Positions 21,039-30,002 of a stretch of DNA of 64,000 bases are shown here, in pieces. This DNA comes from Nocardia anaemiae NBRC 100462. GTDB taxonomy: Bacteria; Actinomycetota; Actinomycetes; Mycobacteriales; Mycobacteriaceae. The notes under the pieces are model-generated. The model saw nothing but the letters and a program-made list of their open reading frames with translations, searched no databases and was not told where the DNA came from. Position numbers and translations under genes: made by a program. Positions within the stretch are counted from its first letter, which is position 1. Each line of letters opens with the position of its first letter. Location: NCBI RefSeq assembly GCF_001612725.1, contig NZ_BDAZ01000008.1, forward strand, positions 248,001-312,000. Reading direction: 5' to 3'.

Positions 21039-22174
21039 CGGATTCCCCCTACATGGCGCCGCACCACGCGGCCGTGTGGGGAGCACACGATCTCGTAGTG
21101 GATGGTGCCGAGCAGATCGGCCCAGTCCTGGGCGCGCGGTTGGTCCGCGCCGAACAGGATCGCGGTATCACCCTCGGTGACGCCCGCGGCATTGTCGCCC
21201 AGATCGACGACGAATTGGTCCATGCAGATGCGACCGACGTTGGGGCGCAACGCGCCGCCGAGCCACACTGCGAAGCGATCGCTCAACGGACGGAACACAC
21301 CGTCGGCGTATCCGGCTGGGATGAGGGCGACGGTGGTGTCGCGCGGGGCGAGCCACTGGTGGCCATAGGAGACGCCTTCACCGGCGGCGACCTGCTTGAC
21401 CAAGGCAACACGGGCCTGGAAGGTCATCGCGGGGCGCAGGCCGAACTCGCCGAGTTCGGGGATCGGGGTCAGGCCGTACATCGCGATGCCGGGGCGGACC
21501 ATATCGAAGGCCAGATCCGGGCGGGTGAGCGTGGCGGCCGAGTTCGCGAGGTGTACCAGTTCCGGTTCGAGGCCGTGCTCCTTTGCGGCGGCGATGGCCT
21601 CGACGAATCGGTCGCGCTGGACGTCGAGGAAGGGGTGTTCCGGCTCGTCGGCGTGTGCGAGGTGGGAGAAGATCGCGCGCAAACGCACCACCTGTTCGTC
21701 CACCAGCGTGCGCAGGGCCACCAGGACGGCCTGGTAGTCGGGCGGTGCGATGCCGTTGCGGTTGAGGCCGGTGTCGACCTTCAGCGAGACGACCGCGGTT
21801 CGTCCGGTTGCGCGCGCCGCGGCCTCGATCGCCCGCAGGACCTCCAGGGAAGAGACACCGACCTCGATATCGTGCTCGATCGCGGCGCCGAAGTCGGCAT
21901 CGGAATTATTGAGCCAACACAGGATCGGGGCGGTAATTCCGGCCATGCGCAACTGGACCGCCTCGGCGACCGTGGTGACCCCGAGTTCCGCTGCCCCAGC
22001 CGCCAACGCGGCCCGCCCGACCTCGACGGCGCCGTGGTTGTAGCCGTCGGCCTTGACCACCGCCATCACCGCCGCATCCCCCGCATATTCACGCAGGACC
22101 CGCACGTTGTGGGCAATGGCATCCAGATCGATAACCGTCTCCACTTGCGCCTCCACGCTTAGTGATCCTGCCAT
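21035..22174 (-). CDS. alr: Alanine racemase
   Basis: A 379-aa PLP enzyme converting L- to D-alanine for peptidoglycan. PLP binds the lysine in MAVVKADGYNHG (about residue 41). The second catalytic residue is the tyrosine in GEGVSYGHQW. RPGIAMYGL and the metal/dimer motif VGRICMDQFVVDLG are present. ATG 22174 is used; GTG at 22144, with GGAGG five bases upstream, gives a 369-aa product starting VETVIDLDAIAHN and may be the real start. It heads the overlapping alr-hydrolase-tsaE-tsaB-rimI-tsaD run. Confidence 0.95.
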   Translation of the reverse strand: MAGSLSVEAQVETVIDLDAIAHNVRVLREYAGDAAVMAVVKADGYNHGAVEVGRAALAAGAAELGVTTVAEAVQLRMAGITAPILCWLNNSDADFGAAIEHDIEVGVSSLEVLRAIEAAARATGRTAVVSLKVDTGLNRNGIAPPDYQAVLVALRTLVDEQVVRLRAIFSHLAHADEPEHPFLDVQRDRFVEAIAAAKEHGLEPELVHLANSAATLTRPDLAFDMVRPGIAMYGLTPIPELGEFGLRPAMTFQARVALVKQVAAGEGVSYGHQWLAPRDTTVALIPAGYADGVFRPLSDRFAVWLGGALRPNVGRICMDQFVVDLGDNAAGVTEGDTAILFGADQPRAQDWADLLGTIHYEIVCSPHGRVVRRHVGGIR

Positions 22175-22204
22175 TCGCCGCCTGACGCGCGCGAGGGCGT
22201 CGGG

Positions 22205-22443
22205 TTACGGGGCGGCGAGGCACGCGGGATGCGGATCGCGGGACGGAGATGGCGCGGCGCGTCATTGCCGAGACGGGAACGGCGGACACGCGATTTTCGT
22301 AGGCGGCAAGAGCCTCGATTTACAGGACAGCGCGAACGCACAAGATACGGATCGCGGGCCGAAGATAGCGAGGAGCGGGACCGCCCAGACGGGAACGGCT
22401 AAGACGTGATTTTCGTAAGCGGTGAGGTTGGCGGCGAGGGCGT
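22205..22443 (-). repeat. Two decayed copies of the nnrD 3' end
   Basis: Two segments resemble the last ~125 bp of the NAD(P)HX dehydratase gene, whose stop is at 22574. Copy 1 starts at 22205 and copy 2 at 22320, each at a TTA or TTA-like site. Landmarks keep their spacing: a GATTTTCG-type block lies 87, 88 and 89 bases from the start of copies 1, 2 and 3. A 20-base block (22424-22443) is identical to 22679-22698. Translated on the - strand, the copies still show LRPAIRI, as in the gene (LRPAIRT). The rest of the gap, 22444-22573, holds no gene that I can support. Confidence 0.8.
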
Positions 22444-22573
22444 CGGCTCCAGGCGCAACGGCAGGTATTTGACGGCGGGCGCAGGTAGGACGTGGGTGCC
22501 CGGACGGCGGCGGTCGAGGAGTGGAGTGCCGAGATCAGCATGTCTGGTCGAACTGGTGTCCGGGCCAGCCATG

Positions 22574-24106
22574 TTACTTCGCGGCAAGCGTGCGCAAGGT
22601 GCGGATTGCCGGGCGCAGGTGCTCGAGGAGAGGGGATGCGGAGGTGGGGGCGGCGGCGGGGTGGTTTTCGTGGGCGGCGAGGTTGGCGGCGAGGGCGTGG
22701 ACGCGGGCGGCAGCGACAGCGGACCAGGCGGGGTCGCGGCCAGCGGCGAGGAGCGCGCCGATGATGCCGGAGAGGACGTCACCCGCACCGGCGGTGGCGG
22801 CCCAGGAACCACCTGCCTCGTTGACGAGTACAGGGCGGCCCGGGGTGGCGATCAGGGTGGCTCGGCCTTTGAGCAGGACGGTGAGTTGCCAGGATTCGGC
22901 GAGTTCGCGGACGGCGGCGACCCGGTCGTGGCCGACCTCGTGTCCGGTCAGGCGGGCGAATTCGCCTGCGTGCGGGGTCAATACGGTGGGTGCGGCGCGG
23001 CCGCGGACCAGGTCGGGATCGGCGGCGAGCAAGGTCAGGCCGTCGGCATCGACGACGACGGGAAGGTCGGTGGCGAGGATTTCGGCGAGTCGTTTGTGGG
23101 CGTCTGTGTCGGTGCCCGCGCCGGGGCCGAACACCCAGGACTGCACTCGACCGGTGGACGAGATGGTCTGGGCGGCAATGACTTCCGGGAAATGGTCGAG
23201 GACCTCGGCCGAGCCGGTTCCGGCGTAGCGGACCATGCCGGAGGTGGCCGCGACAGCGGCGCCAGTGCACAGTACGGCGGCGCCGGGATAGGTCGCGCTG
23301 CCCGCGCAGATGCCGGTGACGCCCTGGCTGTATTTGTCGTCGGCGGGCCCCGGGATCGGCCAGTGCGCACCGATCTCCGCAGGTTCCAGCGCCGCGAGGT
23401 TCGGTTCGGGTAACCGTAAACCGATGGGTACCAATTCGATTCGGCCACAATAGGGCGACGCCAAGGCATGAACCGGCTTGTAAGCGCCGAATGCGACGGT
23501 GACCTCGGCACGAACAGCGGGGCCGGTGACCGCGCCGGTGTCCGGATCAACTCCACTGGGGAGATCGGCGGCGATGATCGGAACATCCAGAGCAGCAACG
23601 ATTTCCGCAGCCATTGGTCGCAGTGGGCCGTGACCGGAGATTCCGACGATGCCATCGATCACCAGATCCGGTGCAGCCGAATTGATTTCGTCCAGGATTG
23701 ACGCACCGTGGCTCGATCCGGCGCCACTCGAGCCGGACGAGCTCGACCCATCCGCGCGCGACAGGTCCGATGCACTTCGGATCCGACCGCCTGCTTTGCG
23801 CAGGGCGGCAAGGCCTTTCACGTGGGCGCGTGCCGGATTCAGTAGCACCGCGGTGACGGCGACACCGCGGTGGCGCAGCATTGATCCGGCCCAGAGCACG
23901 TCACCGCCGTTATCGCCGGAGCCGACGAGCAGCAGCACCGACCTACCCGCGATGCCGCCGGTCCGCGCACGCAATTCGCTCGCGACTACCCGCGCCAATC
24001 CATAGGCCGCCCGATGCATGGGCATGCCCTCGGGGACGCGGGTGAACAGCTCGGCCTCGGCCACGCGCACTTCATCGGCGGTGTAATAGCCCCGCTGACT
24101 GGACAT
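22574..24106 (-). CDS. nnrD: Bifunctional NAD(P)HX epimerase/dehydratase
   Basis: A 510-aa repair enzyme that epimerises and dehydrates hydrated NAD(P)H. ATG 24106 (MSSQRGYYTADEVRVAEAEL) has GGAGG nine bases upstream. The N-terminal NnrE/YjeF_N domain, about residues 1-230, has VGSGDNGGDVLWAG and DLPSGVDPDTG. The C-terminal NnrD kinase-like domain has VVDADGLTLLA, LTPHAGEFARL, LLKGRATLI and the catalytic NEAGGSWAATAGAGDVLSG. A Ser/Gly-rich stretch (ADGSSSSGSSGAGSSHGAS) interrupts the epimerase domain at about residue 115 and looks like a loop insertion. Two decayed copies of its 3' end follow. Confidence 0.95.
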   Translation of the reverse strand: MSSQRGYYTADEVRVAEAELFTRVPEGMPMHRAAYGLARVVASELRARTGGIAGRSVLLLVGSGDNGGDVLWAGSMLRHRGVAVTAVLLNPARAHVKGLAALRKAGGRIRSASDLSRADGSSSSGSSGAGSSHGASILDEINSAAPDLVIDGIVGISGHGPLRPMAAEIVAALDVPIIAADLPSGVDPDTGAVTGPAVRAEVTVAFGAYKPVHALASPYCGRIELVPIGLRLPEPNLAALEPAEIGAHWPIPGPADDKYSQGVTGICAGSATYPGAAVLCTGAAVAATSGMVRYAGTGSAEVLDHFPEVIAAQTISSTGRVQSWVFGPGAGTDTDAHKRLAEILATDLPVVVDADGLTLLAADPDLVRGRAAPTVLTPHAGEFARLTGHEVGHDRVAAVRELAESWQLTVLLKGRATLIATPGRPVLVNEAGGSWAATAGAGDVLSGIIGALLAAGRDPAWSAVAAARVHALAANLAAHENHPAAAPTSASPLLEHLRPAIRTLRTLAAK

Positions 24107-24227
24107 GAACGCTCGCCTCCACTGCGTCGATCGGGCACTGCGGCTCGGGCCGGTACGGGATACGCCCATGCGGCGACGCCATGGTGCCGCACGGGCCCGC
24201 ACCGTCAGCAGACTACGCTTGGCCGTC

Positions 24228-24653
24228 ATGCCGATGGTGCGCCGCGCGATATCCACCCGGATCGCAACCGGATTCGTTTTGGCCGCGACACTATTGCTGG
24301 CGGGCTGCGGCTCCGGCGATACGAATCCGACCGCCGCATCGAGCACGGCGAAGTCCGGTCACACGACCACCACCACCAAGTCCGGCGATTCGAAGCCCGC
24401 CGCCGTCACCGTAGACGTCACGGATATGAAGTTCTCCCCCGCCGATGTCACCGTCAAGGTCGGCGAAACCGTGACCTGGAAGTTCAAGGACTCGGTCCCG
24501 CACACCGTTCAGGGCATCGGCGATAAGGCCATGGGCATCAACAGCCCGATCTTCGACAAGGGCGAATGGAGCTACACCTTCTTCGCCCCCGGCACCTACC
24601 GCTACCTGTGCTCCCTGCACCCCCAGATGCGCGGCACAGTCACCGTCGAGTAG
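24228..24653 (+). CDS. Cupredoxin-domain lipoprotein
   Basis: A 141-aa exported protein starting at ATG 24228. The signal peptide ends in the lipobox LLLAGC, so the mature protein is lipid-anchored. A Thr/Ser-rich linker leads to a plastocyanin-like domain: VTDMKFSPADVTVKVGETVTW, then VPHTVQ (His ligand) and the C-terminal YLCSLHPQM, which supplies Cys, His and Met ligands. All four type 1 copper ligands are therefore present. It probably carries electrons or binds copper at the cell surface. It is divergent from nnrD, and the intergenic region is about 120 bp. Confidence 0.88.
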   Translation: MPMVRRAISTRIATGFVLAATLLLAGCGSGDTNPTAASSTAKSGHTTTTTKSGDSKPAAVTVDVTDMKFSPADVTVKVGETVTWKFKDSVPHTVQGIGDKAMGINSPIFDKGEWSYTFFAPGTYRYLCSLHPQMRGTVTVE

Positions 24654-25149
24654 CCGGGCGCGAGGGCCTGCCCGCCGCTCCGGCCCGCGCCACGCCCAAC
24701 GGTGCCGGGGATCCGGCTCGGATAACTCGAGCAACAAGGCATTTCCGCACGTCAGCGTCCGCCCAGCCTTCCACGGCGGGATAGTGGCGGGAAGTCGAAC
24801 GGATAATGCCCGAAAGCGCAGCTCACGCAGAAACCCTGTTCGCCACGATCACGGCCCCTCCGACCGCATCGGCATCACCCGGCCACGACACTCGATACAC
24901 ATTCCGAGCCCAGCGCGGCAGGGTCAGATCATCACGTCGATCAACCCGCGCACCAGCCGATTCGGACAACATGTCCCCATGGCGGCACGCACATAGGTCG
25001 GTGCGCCTGACTGGCGTTGCAGTCCGTTGGCGTGAGGGTTCTCCTGGCACCAGGAAGAGGTGCCTGGCGCGATGGCCCGCCTCGGCGTTTGGTCCGGGCA
25101 CGGCGAACAGCTGGATCTGCACCAGCCGACCTTCGATCCCGAACGAGGG
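24654..25149. other. Gene-poor intergenic region
   Basis: Nearly 500 bp separate the cupredoxin gene from the convergent marR gene. Several frames of 70-100 codons are open on both strands, but none has a ribosome site, a family signature or consistent high-GC third positions. I see no repeat, tRNA or clear terminator. Confidence 0.45.
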
Positions 25150-25623
25150 TTATGCCTGGGGGATTCGGGCGGCGTTGGCGTTCATCGCTGCTACGGCGGC
25201 GACCAATGGAGCAAGTTCGGGGTCCGCGGCGGCTTGGCCAAGGGCGCTGGACAGGGCGGTGTCGTGGGTGGGCCGGGCGCGGGTCAGTAGTTCCATGCCA
25301 GCCGGGGTGACGTCGGTGTAGATGCCGCGGCGATCGTCGGGGCAGAGGTAGCGCTGGAGCAGGCCACGGTCTTCGAGGCGGGTGACCAGACGGGTCGTCG
25401 CGCTCTGGCTGAGCACCACGGCTTCGGCGACCTGGTTCATGCGCAGGTGACCGCCGGGTCCGTCGTGCTGGCGACTGAGCACGACGAGCAGCGAAAACTC
25501 GCGCACGCTCAGCTCATGACCGGATTGCAGGGCGCGTTCGATATGCGCCTCGATCCGATCGTGCAGCAGCGACAGTGCGTACCAACCATCGGCCAGGCCG
25601 GTCAGGGCGGCATCCGCGGTCAT
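25150..25623 (-). CDS. MarR-family transcriptional regulator
   Basis: A 157-aa winged-helix repressor. ATG 25623 has AAGGAA five bases upstream. The recognition part is LRMNQVAEAVVLSQSATTRLVTRLEDRGL, followed by the wing CPDDRRGIYTDVTPAGMELL. An N-terminal dimer helix (YALSLLHDRIEAHIERAL) precedes it. It is divergent from the MFS efflux gene, with 139 bp between starts containing a direct repeat. The arrangement is typical of a regulator that represses itself and the transporter until a small molecule binds. Confidence 0.92.
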   Translation of the reverse strand: MTADAALTGLADGWYALSLLHDRIEAHIERALQSGHELSVREFSLLVVLSRQHDGPGGHLRMNQVAEAVVLSQSATTRLVTRLEDRGLLQRYLCPDDRRGIYTDVTPAGMELLTRARPTHDTALSSALGQAAADPELAPLVAAVAAMNANAARIPQA

Positions 25624-25686
25624 GGCATTCCTTCTGCATCGGGGCTCGTTCCTCCAGGATAGACGAATATCGCAATAGCCCGCGCT

Positions 25687-25711
25687 TGCAATTAAAGCGC
25701 GTATGCAATTA
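25687..25711. promoter_or_regulatory. Candidate operator between marR and the MFS gene
   Basis: The octamer TGCAATTA occurs at 25687-25694 and again at 25704-25711. The 17-bp spacing is short of two helical turns. A further CAATA lies at 25671-25675. The A/T-rich cluster stands out in this GC-rich intergenic region and could bind MarR or hold the promoter. This is inference from position only. Confidence 0.4.
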
Positions 25712-25762
25712 TTGTTGGCGCCTGTAAAGCTCAGGCGCAACATCACGTGGAGGCTCGTGCTC

Positions 25763-26959
25763 ATGCCGCTCGCACTACTCGCCCTGACACTTGGGGCCTT
25801 CGGAATCGGCACCACCGAATTCGTTGTCGTCGGACTGCTGCCCGACATCGCCGACACCTACACCGTGTCGATCCCCACCGCAGGTCTGCTGGTCACCGGA
25901 TACGCGCTCGGCGTGCTGGTCGGCGCGCCGATCATGACCGGGCTCGGCACCCGGGTCTCCCGCAAGCGCATGCTGCTCGTCAGCCTGTTGCTGCTGATCG
26001 CGGGCAATGTATTGTCCGCGCTCGCACCGACTTTCGGTCTCATGCTGACCGGACGCATCGTCGCCTCACTCGCGCACGGCGCCTTCTTCGGCATCGGATC
26101 GGTGGTCGCCGGAAGTCTGGTCGCCCCGGATCGCAAAGCCGGAGCGATCGCCATGATGTTCACCGGACTGACCGTCGCGACCATCGTCGGCGTGCCGCTG
26201 GGCACCCTGCTCGGCCAGCAATTCGGGTGGCGGCTCACCTTCCTGCTCGTCGCGCTGGTCGGCCTTGCCGGTCTGGTCGGCGTCACGGCGCTGGTACCCG
26301 AACAGCCCGCACCCCACGATGCGCGCCTGTGTCACGAACTCGCCGTCCTCACCAACCCGCAGGTACTGCTCGCAATGGCCATGACGGTGCTCGGCTTCGG
26401 CGGTGTCTTCGCGGCGATCACCTACCTCGCACCGATGATGACCGAGGTCACCGGCTATGCGCCGAGTTCGGTCACCTGGCTGCTCGTTCTGTTCGGCATC
26501 GGCTTCTTCCTCGGCAACCTGATCGGCGGCAAATTCGCCGACCGGCATCTGATGCCGATGCTCTACACCACCCTCGGCGGCCTCGCGCTGGTGCTCGCAC
26601 TATTCACGCTCACCGCACACAACAAGATCGCGGCCGCCATCACCGTCGTCCTCATCGGCGCCCTCGGGTTCGCGACCGTCCCACCGCTGCAAAAGCGCGT
26701 CCTCGACCAAGCAGGTAACGCGCCGACGCTGGCCTCAGCCCTCAATATCGGCGCATTCAACCTCGGCAACGCGATCTCCGCCTGGCTCGGCGGCATCGTC
26801 ATCGCCGCAGGATACGGGTACACCTCGCCGAACTGGGTCGGCGTTGCCCTGGTCGTGAGCGCGCTGGGTCTGGCGGTCCTGTCGGGCAATCTCGAACGCC
26901 GCGGAGTCGAAACGCCAAGCGAGACAACCGAACCCCTGGTCGCGGCCGGGCGTTCCTGA
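25763..26959 (+). CDS. MFS drug/sugar efflux transporter (DHA1 type)
   Basis: A 398-aa major facilitator protein with 12 predicted helices. The first helix is LALLALTLGAFGIGTTEFVVVGLLP, the AraJ/CmlA-type opening of DHA1 exporters. The loop 2-3 motif GTRVSRKRMLL and helix 5 motif GVPLGTLLGQQFGWR are present. ATG 25763 has GGAGG nine bases upstream; GTG 25757 is an alternative. The divergent MarR gene suggests inducible efflux of a toxic compound. The substrate cannot be told from the sequence. Confidence 0.9.
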   Translation: MPLALLALTLGAFGIGTTEFVVVGLLPDIADTYTVSIPTAGLLVTGYALGVLVGAPIMTGLGTRVSRKRMLLVSLLLLIAGNVLSALAPTFGLMLTGRIVASLAHGAFFGIGSVVAGSLVAPDRKAGAIAMMFTGLTVATIVGVPLGTLLGQQFGWRLTFLLVALVGLAGLVGVTALVPEQPAPHDARLCHELAVLTNPQVLLAMAMTVLGFGGVFAAITYLAPMMTEVTGYAPSSVTWLLVLFGIGFFLGNLIGGKFADRHLMPMLYTTLGGLALVLALFTLTAHNKIAAAITVVLIGALGFATVPPLQKRVLDQAGNAPTLASALNIGAFNLGNAISAWLGGIVIAAGYGYTSPNWVGVALVVSALGLAVLSGNLERRGVETPSETTEPLVAAGRS

Positions 26960-27040
26960 AGACCTTGTCACCGGCGGCGCCACAGCACATAGCCACAGAA
27001 GCTCCAGCAACAGATCCGCCCGCAAGTTGTCGCACACCCA

Positions 27041-27082
27041 GTGATTACCTCGCACAAGGTAGAGCCTGTGCGAGGTAGTCAC
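27041..27082. terminator. Long hairpin downstream of the MFS gene and glmS
   Basis: Arms 27041-27056 and 27067-27082 are complementary at 15 of 16 positions, with a 10-nt loop. No T run follows on either strand. It lies between two convergent genes, so a bidirectional terminator role is the simplest reading. The flanking 26960-27227 has no supported gene. Confidence 0.5.
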
Positions 27083-27227
27083 TGCCTGTGCGGCACCGCT
27101 TGGACCGGTCTCGTGCCGCGCAGATCGACGGGTCAGAGAGCGGGGCGACCAGCCTCTCGTTGGATCGCTTCCGGGGGTTAGTGGGAGTCGCTCTCTCGCT
27201 TGCGGGACGAGCGAACAAGTCCTCTCG

Positions 27228-29108
27228 CTATTCGACGGTGACGGACTTGGCCAGGTTGCGCGGCTTGTCGATGTCGTACCCACGAGCCTGAGCCACTTCC
27301 GCGGCGAAGATCTGCAGCGGGACGGTCGACAGCAACGGCTGGAAAAGCGTTGGCGCCGAGGGGATCTCGATCAGGTCGTCGGCGAATGGGCGTACCGTGT
27401 CATCGCCCTCCTCGGCGATCACGATGGTGCGGGCGCCGCGGGCCTGGATCTCACGGATATTGCTGAGCAGCTTCGAATGCAGCACCGCGCGCCCCTTGGG
27501 TGAGGGCATGACCACTATCACCGGCAGCCCCTCCTCGATCAGCGCGATCGGACCATGCTTCAGTTCACCCGCCGCGAATCCCTCGGCGTGCATGTACGCG
27601 AGTTCCTTGAGCTTGAGCGCACCTTCCAGCGCCACCGGATAGCCGACGTGGCGACCGAGGAAAAGCACTGTCGGCACGTGCGCCAGTTCCCTGGCGATCG
27701 CGCGCACCTGCGGCGCGGTCTCCAGCACCTGCTGCACCAGCTGCGGCATCGCCTCGAGTTCGGCGAACTCACGCGCCACCTCATCCGGATACTTGGTGCC
27801 GCGAGCCTGCGCCAAGGCCAGCCCGACCAGGTAGTTCGCCGCCACCTGCGCCAGGAATGCCTTGGTGGACGCGACACCGATCTCCGGTCCGGTCCTGGTA
27901 TAGAGCACCGCATCCGACTCGCGCGGAATCTGTGCGCCATTGGTATTGCAGATGGCGAGCACGCGCGCCTTCTGCTCCTTGGCGTGCCGCACCGCCTCGA
28001 GGGTGTCGGCGGTCTCGCCCGATTGCGAGATCGCCACCACCAGCGTGGACCGGTCCAGAACCGGGTCGCGGTAACGGAATTCACTGGCCAGCTCGACCTC
28101 GACGGGCAGCCGGGTCCAGTGCTCGATCGCGTACTTGGCCAACAGTCCGGCGTGATAGGAACTGCCGCAGGCGACGACGAATACCTTGTCGAAATCGCGC
28201 AGTTCCTGATCGGCGAGGCGCTGCTCGTCCAGCACGATCCGGCCACCGGCTTCATCGTGGGTGAAGTGGCCGATCAGCGTGTCGGCGACACCGGCGGGCT
28301 GCTCCTCGATCTCCTTCAGCATGAAGAAGTCGTGCCCGCCCTTCTCCGCGGCGGCAAGATCCCAGTCGATGGTGAACGGGCGGGTCCGCACCAGTGCGTC
28401 GTTGCCCGCGAAATCGGTGACCGTGTAGCTGTCGGCGGTGATCACCACGGCTTGGTCCTGGCCGAGTTCGACGGCCTCGCGGGTGTGCTCGATGAATGCG
28501 GTGACATCGGAGGCGATGAACATCTCACCCTTGCCGACACCGACGACAAGCGGCGTCGAGCGACGCGCGGCGACAATGATGTCCGGATGGTCGGCATGGG
28601 TGAAGACCAACGTGAACGCACCCTCCAGCCGACGCAGCACGGCCAGCGCGCTCGCCGCGAAATCACCCGCGGTCGGGCCTTCGGCGTATGCCCGCGCCAC
28701 CAGGTGCACGGCGACCTCGGTGTCGGTATCACTGCCCAACTCGACACCCGCGTCTTCGAGCTCCCGACGCAGCGGCGCGAAGTTCTCGATGATGCCGTTG
28801 TGCACGACGGCCACCTTGTTGGTGGTGTCGCGGTGCGGGTGGGCGTTGCGGTCGGTCGGCGCGCCGTGGGTGGCCCAGCGGGTGTGTCCCATGCCGGTGG
28901 TACCGGCGAAGTTGTCGGTCCCGATTTCGGCGAGTTCGGCCTCGAGATTGGCCAGTTTGCCCGCCTTGCGTTCCACCGCCAACACGCCCGCGCCATCCAG
29001 GATCGCGACGCCCGCCGAGTCGTATCCTCGATATTCCATGCGGCGCAACGCGTCAACGACAACGCCGAGGGCGTCCCGGTACCCGACGTACCCCACGATT
29101 CCGCACAT
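27228..29108 (-). CDS. glmS: Glutamine-fructose-6-phosphate aminotransferase (isomerising)
   Basis: A 626-aa enzyme making glucosamine-6-phosphate from fructose-6-phosphate and glutamine, the first step to UDP-GlcNAc. The catalytic Cys follows the initiator Met (MCGIVGYVGYRDA). The glutaminase domain has GMGHTRWATHG. Two SIS isomerase domains follow, with ACGSSYHAGLLAKY and SQSGETADTLEA. The C-terminal tail YDIDKPRNLAKSVTVE is the classic end. glmM, the next enzyme of the pathway, lies about 9 kb downstream in the window. No glmS ribozyme is visible. Confidence 0.97.
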   Translation of the reverse strand: MCGIVGYVGYRDALGVVVDALRRMEYRGYDSAGVAILDGAGVLAVERKAGKLANLEAELAEIGTDNFAGTTGMGHTRWATHGAPTDRNAHPHRDTTNKVAVVHNGIIENFAPLRRELEDAGVELGSDTDTEVAVHLVARAYAEGPTAGDFAASALAVLRRLEGAFTLVFTHADHPDIIVAARRSTPLVVGVGKGEMFIASDVTAFIEHTREAVELGQDQAVVITADSYTVTDFAGNDALVRTRPFTIDWDLAAAEKGGHDFFMLKEIEEQPAGVADTLIGHFTHDEAGGRIVLDEQRLADQELRDFDKVFVVACGSSYHAGLLAKYAIEHWTRLPVEVELASEFRYRDPVLDRSTLVVAISQSGETADTLEAVRHAKEQKARVLAICNTNGAQIPRESDAVLYTRTGPEIGVASTKAFLAQVAANYLVGLALAQARGTKYPDEVAREFAELEAMPQLVQQVLETAPQVRAIARELAHVPTVLFLGRHVGYPVALEGALKLKELAYMHAEGFAAGELKHGPIALIEEGLPVIVVMPSPKGRAVLHSKLLSNIREIQARGARTIVIAEEGDDTVRPFADDLIEIPSAPTLFQPLLSTVPLQIFAAEVAQARGYDIDKPRNLAKSVTVE

Positions 29109-29144
29109 GGCTCACCAGAGTACTTATCGGATAACGTTCACGTC

Positions 29145-30002
29145 GTGTCGGCGTCTGTGAAATCACTCCTGAGCACCCTGACCAGCCGGGGGCCCCACCG
29201 CGTACTGCGCGGCAATCTCGCCATCGCCGGTCAGCCCGGCGTGGTGTTCACCCCGGAGTCCGGCCTGAATCTACCCGCGGTCGCCTTCGGCCACGGCTGG
29301 CTGACCGGCGCCGCCAACTATCGCGCCACGCTCGAACACCTGGCGTCCTGGGGTTTTGTGGCCGCGGCCCCAGATACCGAGCGCGGACCGATTCCGTCAC
29401 ACCTCGGGCTGGCCACCGATCTACTCACCACGCTCGATATCTGCACCAGTGTCCGGCTGGGGGACGGCGCGATCAGCGTGCACCCGGAGCGGCTGGCGCT
29501 GGCCGGGCACGGCATGGGCGCAGGCGCCGCGGTGATTGCCGCCGGGCAGCGTCGCGTCGCCGCGGTTGCCGCCCTCTACCCGGCGCCGACCGCGCCGACC
29601 GCCGAGTCCATCGCACCCGATATCGACACGCCCGCGTTGGTGCTGGCGGGGGCAACCGATATCGAATCGGTCAGCTCGAATGCGATCCCGCTGGCCGCCG
29701 CGTGGGCCGGATCGGCGGTGTTGCGGGCCGTCGACGGGGCGTCACATAACGGCATTGTCGAAGGACGTCGGGCGCTGGCCGCGTTGGGTGCGGGCAAGCA
29801 TGAGTCCAAGACCGCGCGGACCACACGGGCGCTGCTCACCGGATATCTGCTGCACAAACTCTTGCGCGACAAGACATATGCGGCGTTTTCCGACCCGGAG
29901 GCGGTTATCCCGCACACCACTGTTATCGATCCGGAAGCGCCGCGCGAGGAGGAGAAGCCGAAACTTTCGGTCATGCAGATCGCGCAACTGTTGCGCAAGT
30001 GA
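29145..30002 (+). CDS. Alpha/beta-hydrolase-fold protein with Gly at the nucleophile
   Basis: A 285-aa protein starting at GTG 29145. It lacks a ribosome site, but a TAACGT element lies about 12 bases upstream, so a leaderless mRNA is plausible. The fold resembles dienelactone hydrolase/chlorophyllase proteins: VAFGHGWLTGAANY, GFVAAAPDTERG, then the elbow G-H-G-M-G at residues 121-125. Gly123 replaces the usual Ser. LVLAGATDIES and DGASHNGIVE supply a possible acid and His. It is divergent from glmS across a 36-bp gap. Conservation next to glmS in other actinobacteria is plausible but unchecked. Confidence 0.82.
   Translation: MSASVKSLLSTLTSRGPHRVLRGNLAIAGQPGVVFTPESGLNLPAVAFGHGWLTGAANYRATLEHLASWGFVAAAPDTERGPIPSHLGLATDLLTTLDICTSVRLGDGAISVHPERLALAGHGMGAGAAVIAAGQRRVAAVAALYPAPTAPTAESIAPDIDTPALVLAGATDIESVSSNAIPLAAAWAGSAVLRAVDGASHNGIVEGRRALAALGAGKHESKTARTTRALLTGYLLHKLLRDKTYAAFSDPEAVIPHTTVIDPEAPREEEKPKLSVMQIAQLLRK

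Noticed and set aside
24823-25122. 99-codon - strand frame between the cupredoxin and marR genes
   Set aside because: No ribosome site or recognisable features, and unconvincing composition. Not supported as a gene.
27041-27082. tRNA-like cloverleaf suspected because of the strong stem
   Set aside because: There is only one stem-loop, with no T-loop GGTTCRA or acceptor stem. It is treated as a terminator-like hairpin.
27555-29144. Long + strand frame opposite glmS continuous with the hydrolase-like gene
   Set aside because: The upstream 530 codons are antisense to glmS and not protein-like. The gene is taken to begin at GTG 29145.
29108-29144. glmS ribozyme upstream of glmS
   Set aside because: Only 36 bp separate glmS from the divergent gene, and no ribozyme core is recognisable.
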